Source: Actinomycetota bacterium (GTDB lineage Bacteria; Actinomycetota; Acidimicrobiia; Acidimicrobiales; Microtrichaceae). From it: DNA of 64,000 bases. The stretch is taken from positions 1-64,000 of the forward strand of contig VGBZ01000008.1 of assembly GCA_016870275.1 (NCBI GenBank), in the 5' to 3' direction. Under the pieces are notes generated by a model. It saw only the letters and a program-made list of their open reading frames with translations. It ran no database searches and was not told where the DNA came from. A program made the position numbers and the translations under genes. Shown here piece after piece: positions 62,885 to 64,000 of this stretch (position 1 is the stretch's first letter; each line of letters opens with the position of its first letter).

Positions 62885-64000
62885 GTGGCTCAGGTCCCCT
62901 CGGCGCCAACCGATCACTACACGCTGATCTCGGCCGACTGCCACGCCGGTGGCAGCCACGACCAGTACCGCGAGTACCTCGACCCGGCGTACCGGGAGCG
63001 GTTCGACGAGTGGCGCGGCGGCTACCGCAACCCGTTCCGGGACCTCGGTGACCAGCGGAAGCTCCGCAACTGGGACGACGAGTTGCGCATCGGCCAGCAG
63101 GAGGCCGACGGCGTGGTGGCCGAGGTGGTGTTCCCCAACACCATCCCGCCGTTCTTCCCGAGCTTCGTGCTCTTCGCCGGGCCGCCACCGCCGGAGGACT
63201 ACGAGCTCCGCCGCGCGGGCGTGCAGGCCCACAACCGGTGGCTCGTGGACTGGTGCGGGCGGTACCCCGACCAGCGTGCCGGGATCGGCCAGATCTTCGT
63301 CAACGACGTCGACGACGCCATCGAGGATGCCCGGTGGATCGCCGATCACGGCCTCCGGGGTGGCGTGCTCCTGCCGAACGTGCCTCCGGACTGCACGTGG
63401 GTGAAGCCGCTCTACCACCCCGACTACGAGCCGCTGTGGGCCGAGCTCGAGTCGCTCGGCCTGCCCGTCAACGTGCACGGTGGGACCGGCCTCCCCGACT
63501 ACGGGGCGCACGCGTTCTCGCTGCTCCTGTACCTGGTCGAGGTGCCGTTCTATGCGCAACGTCCGCTGGTCCACATGCTGCTCTCGGGCGTGTTCGAACG
63601 TCACCCCGATCTGCGGTTCGTGATCACCGAGTCCGGCGCCGAGTGGATCGTGCCGCTGGTCGAACGACTCGACGGGATCATCGAGACCATTCGCGCCACG
63701 GGCGCGACCGGCGAGCTGCGGTTCGCCGAGGAAGCGGTGCTCGCCCACACCGCAACGGAGTACGTCCGCCAGAACGTGTGGATGGGTGTGAGTCAGCCCT
63801 CGCCCGCCGACCTGACCGCGCTCGACGTGCTCGGCGAGGACCGGTTCATGTGGGGCAGCGACTACCCGCACGACGAGGGCACCTACCCGTTCACCGTGGA
63901 GGGCCTCCGGGCGCTGTTCGCCGGGATGGAGCCCGCCCGGATCCACCAGCTCGTCGCCGCCAACGCAGCGGCGCTCTACGGCTTCGACCTGGACGCGCTC
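62885..64000 (+). CDS. Amidohydrolase family 2 (TIM-barrel) protein, 3' end beyond window
   Basis: At least 372 residues. YTLISADCHAGGSHDQYREY gives the HxH-like metal site start; LPVNVHGGTGLPDYG, LLSGVFERHPDLRFVITESG and DRFMWGSDYPHDEGTYPF carry the His and Asp ligands of amidohydrolase_2 proteins. These enzymes hydrolyse or decarboxylate aromatic and other acids; the substrate is unknown. GGAGG eight bases before the GTG at 62885 sets the start. The frame is open at the right edge. Confidence 0.88.
   Translation, partial: MAQVPSAPTDHYTLISADCHAGGSHDQYREYLDPAYRERFDEWRGGYRNPFRDLGDQRKLRNWDDELRIGQQEADGVVAEVVFPNTIPPFFPSFVLFAGPPPPEDYELRRAGVQAHNRWLVDWCGRYPDQRAGIGQIFVNDVDDAIEDARWIADHGLRGGVLLPNVPPDCTWVKPLYHPDYEPLWAELESLGLPVNVHGGTGLPDYGAHAFSLLLYLVEVPFYAQRPLVHMLLSGVFERHPDLRFVITESGAEWIVPLVERLDGIIETIRATGATGELRFAEEAVLAHTATEYVRQNVWMGVSQPSPADLTALDVLGEDRFMWGSDYPHDEGTYPFTVEGLRALFAGMEPARIHQLVAANAAALYGFDLDAL

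Noticed and set aside
1-64000. CRISPR array, prophage or toxin-antitoxin defence system
   Set aside because: No regularly spaced short repeats with unique spacers, no cas, capsid, integrase or toxin genes were seen; the repeats found are contiguous tandem units.

Overview
The window is 64 kb of high-GC DNA. It is dense with genes, uses GTG start codons often, and many neighbouring genes share GTGA or ATGA stop/start overlaps. Several gene families point to Actinomycetota: an Rpf-like peptidoglycan hydrolase, a LAFTG (LAxTG-type) sortase substrate, DUF3089 and DUF4012 proteins, and a CsoR regulator paired with a small Cys-rich protein. A lineage near Acidimicrobiia is my guess only; no rRNA or other marker is present to settle it.

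Layout. Positions 1-1860 hold a beta-propeller lipoprotein running off the left edge, a degenerate tRNA-Arg, an Rpf-like lipoprotein and tRNA-Ser(GCT). Positions 2.0-20.5 kb are ordinary chromosome: an old-yellow-enzyme/PhyH gene pair; a TetR, aminotransferase-SCP2, Zn-dehydrogenase, amidohydrolase operon with a perfect palindromic operator; tRNA-Ser(TGA); pheA; a desaturase; and several transport and membrane genes. Positions 20.5-28.3 kb carry mutA, mutB and meaB (methylmalonyl-CoA mutase and its GTPase chaperone). They are split by a probably acquired NmrA-like gene, itself flanked by CCTGA pentanucleotide repeats, and by an opposite-strand DUF3089 gene. Positions 28.3-32 kb hold secreted hydrolases and an N-acyl-D-amino-acid deacylase-like enzyme.

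From 32 to 61 kb lies a large exopolysaccharide/glycan locus. It includes nucleotide-sugar enzymes (UXS-like, Fcl), an initiating sugar-phosphate transferase, a WecG/TagA transferase, a Wzc-like tyrosine kinase, a LAFTG cell-wall protein, a DUF4012 protein, a GT2-GT4 fusion, Wzy- and Wzx-like proteins, and several GT4 glycosyltransferases alternating with FkbM methyltransferases. The right half of this locus is visibly duplicating and decaying. It has a frameshifted FkbM, an FkbM with an in-frame TGA, a GT4 pseudogene, a csoR scar, remnants of three IS families, and a complete IS481-family element inserted in a GT39 gene with a CTAG target duplication. Removing the element restores the GT39 frame exactly.

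The right end carries a copper-sensor-like csoR operon with a perfect TACCCCCGGGGGTA operator, a DUF1214 protein and an amidohydrolase running off the edge. I saw no CRISPR array, rRNA, prophage or plasmid origin.
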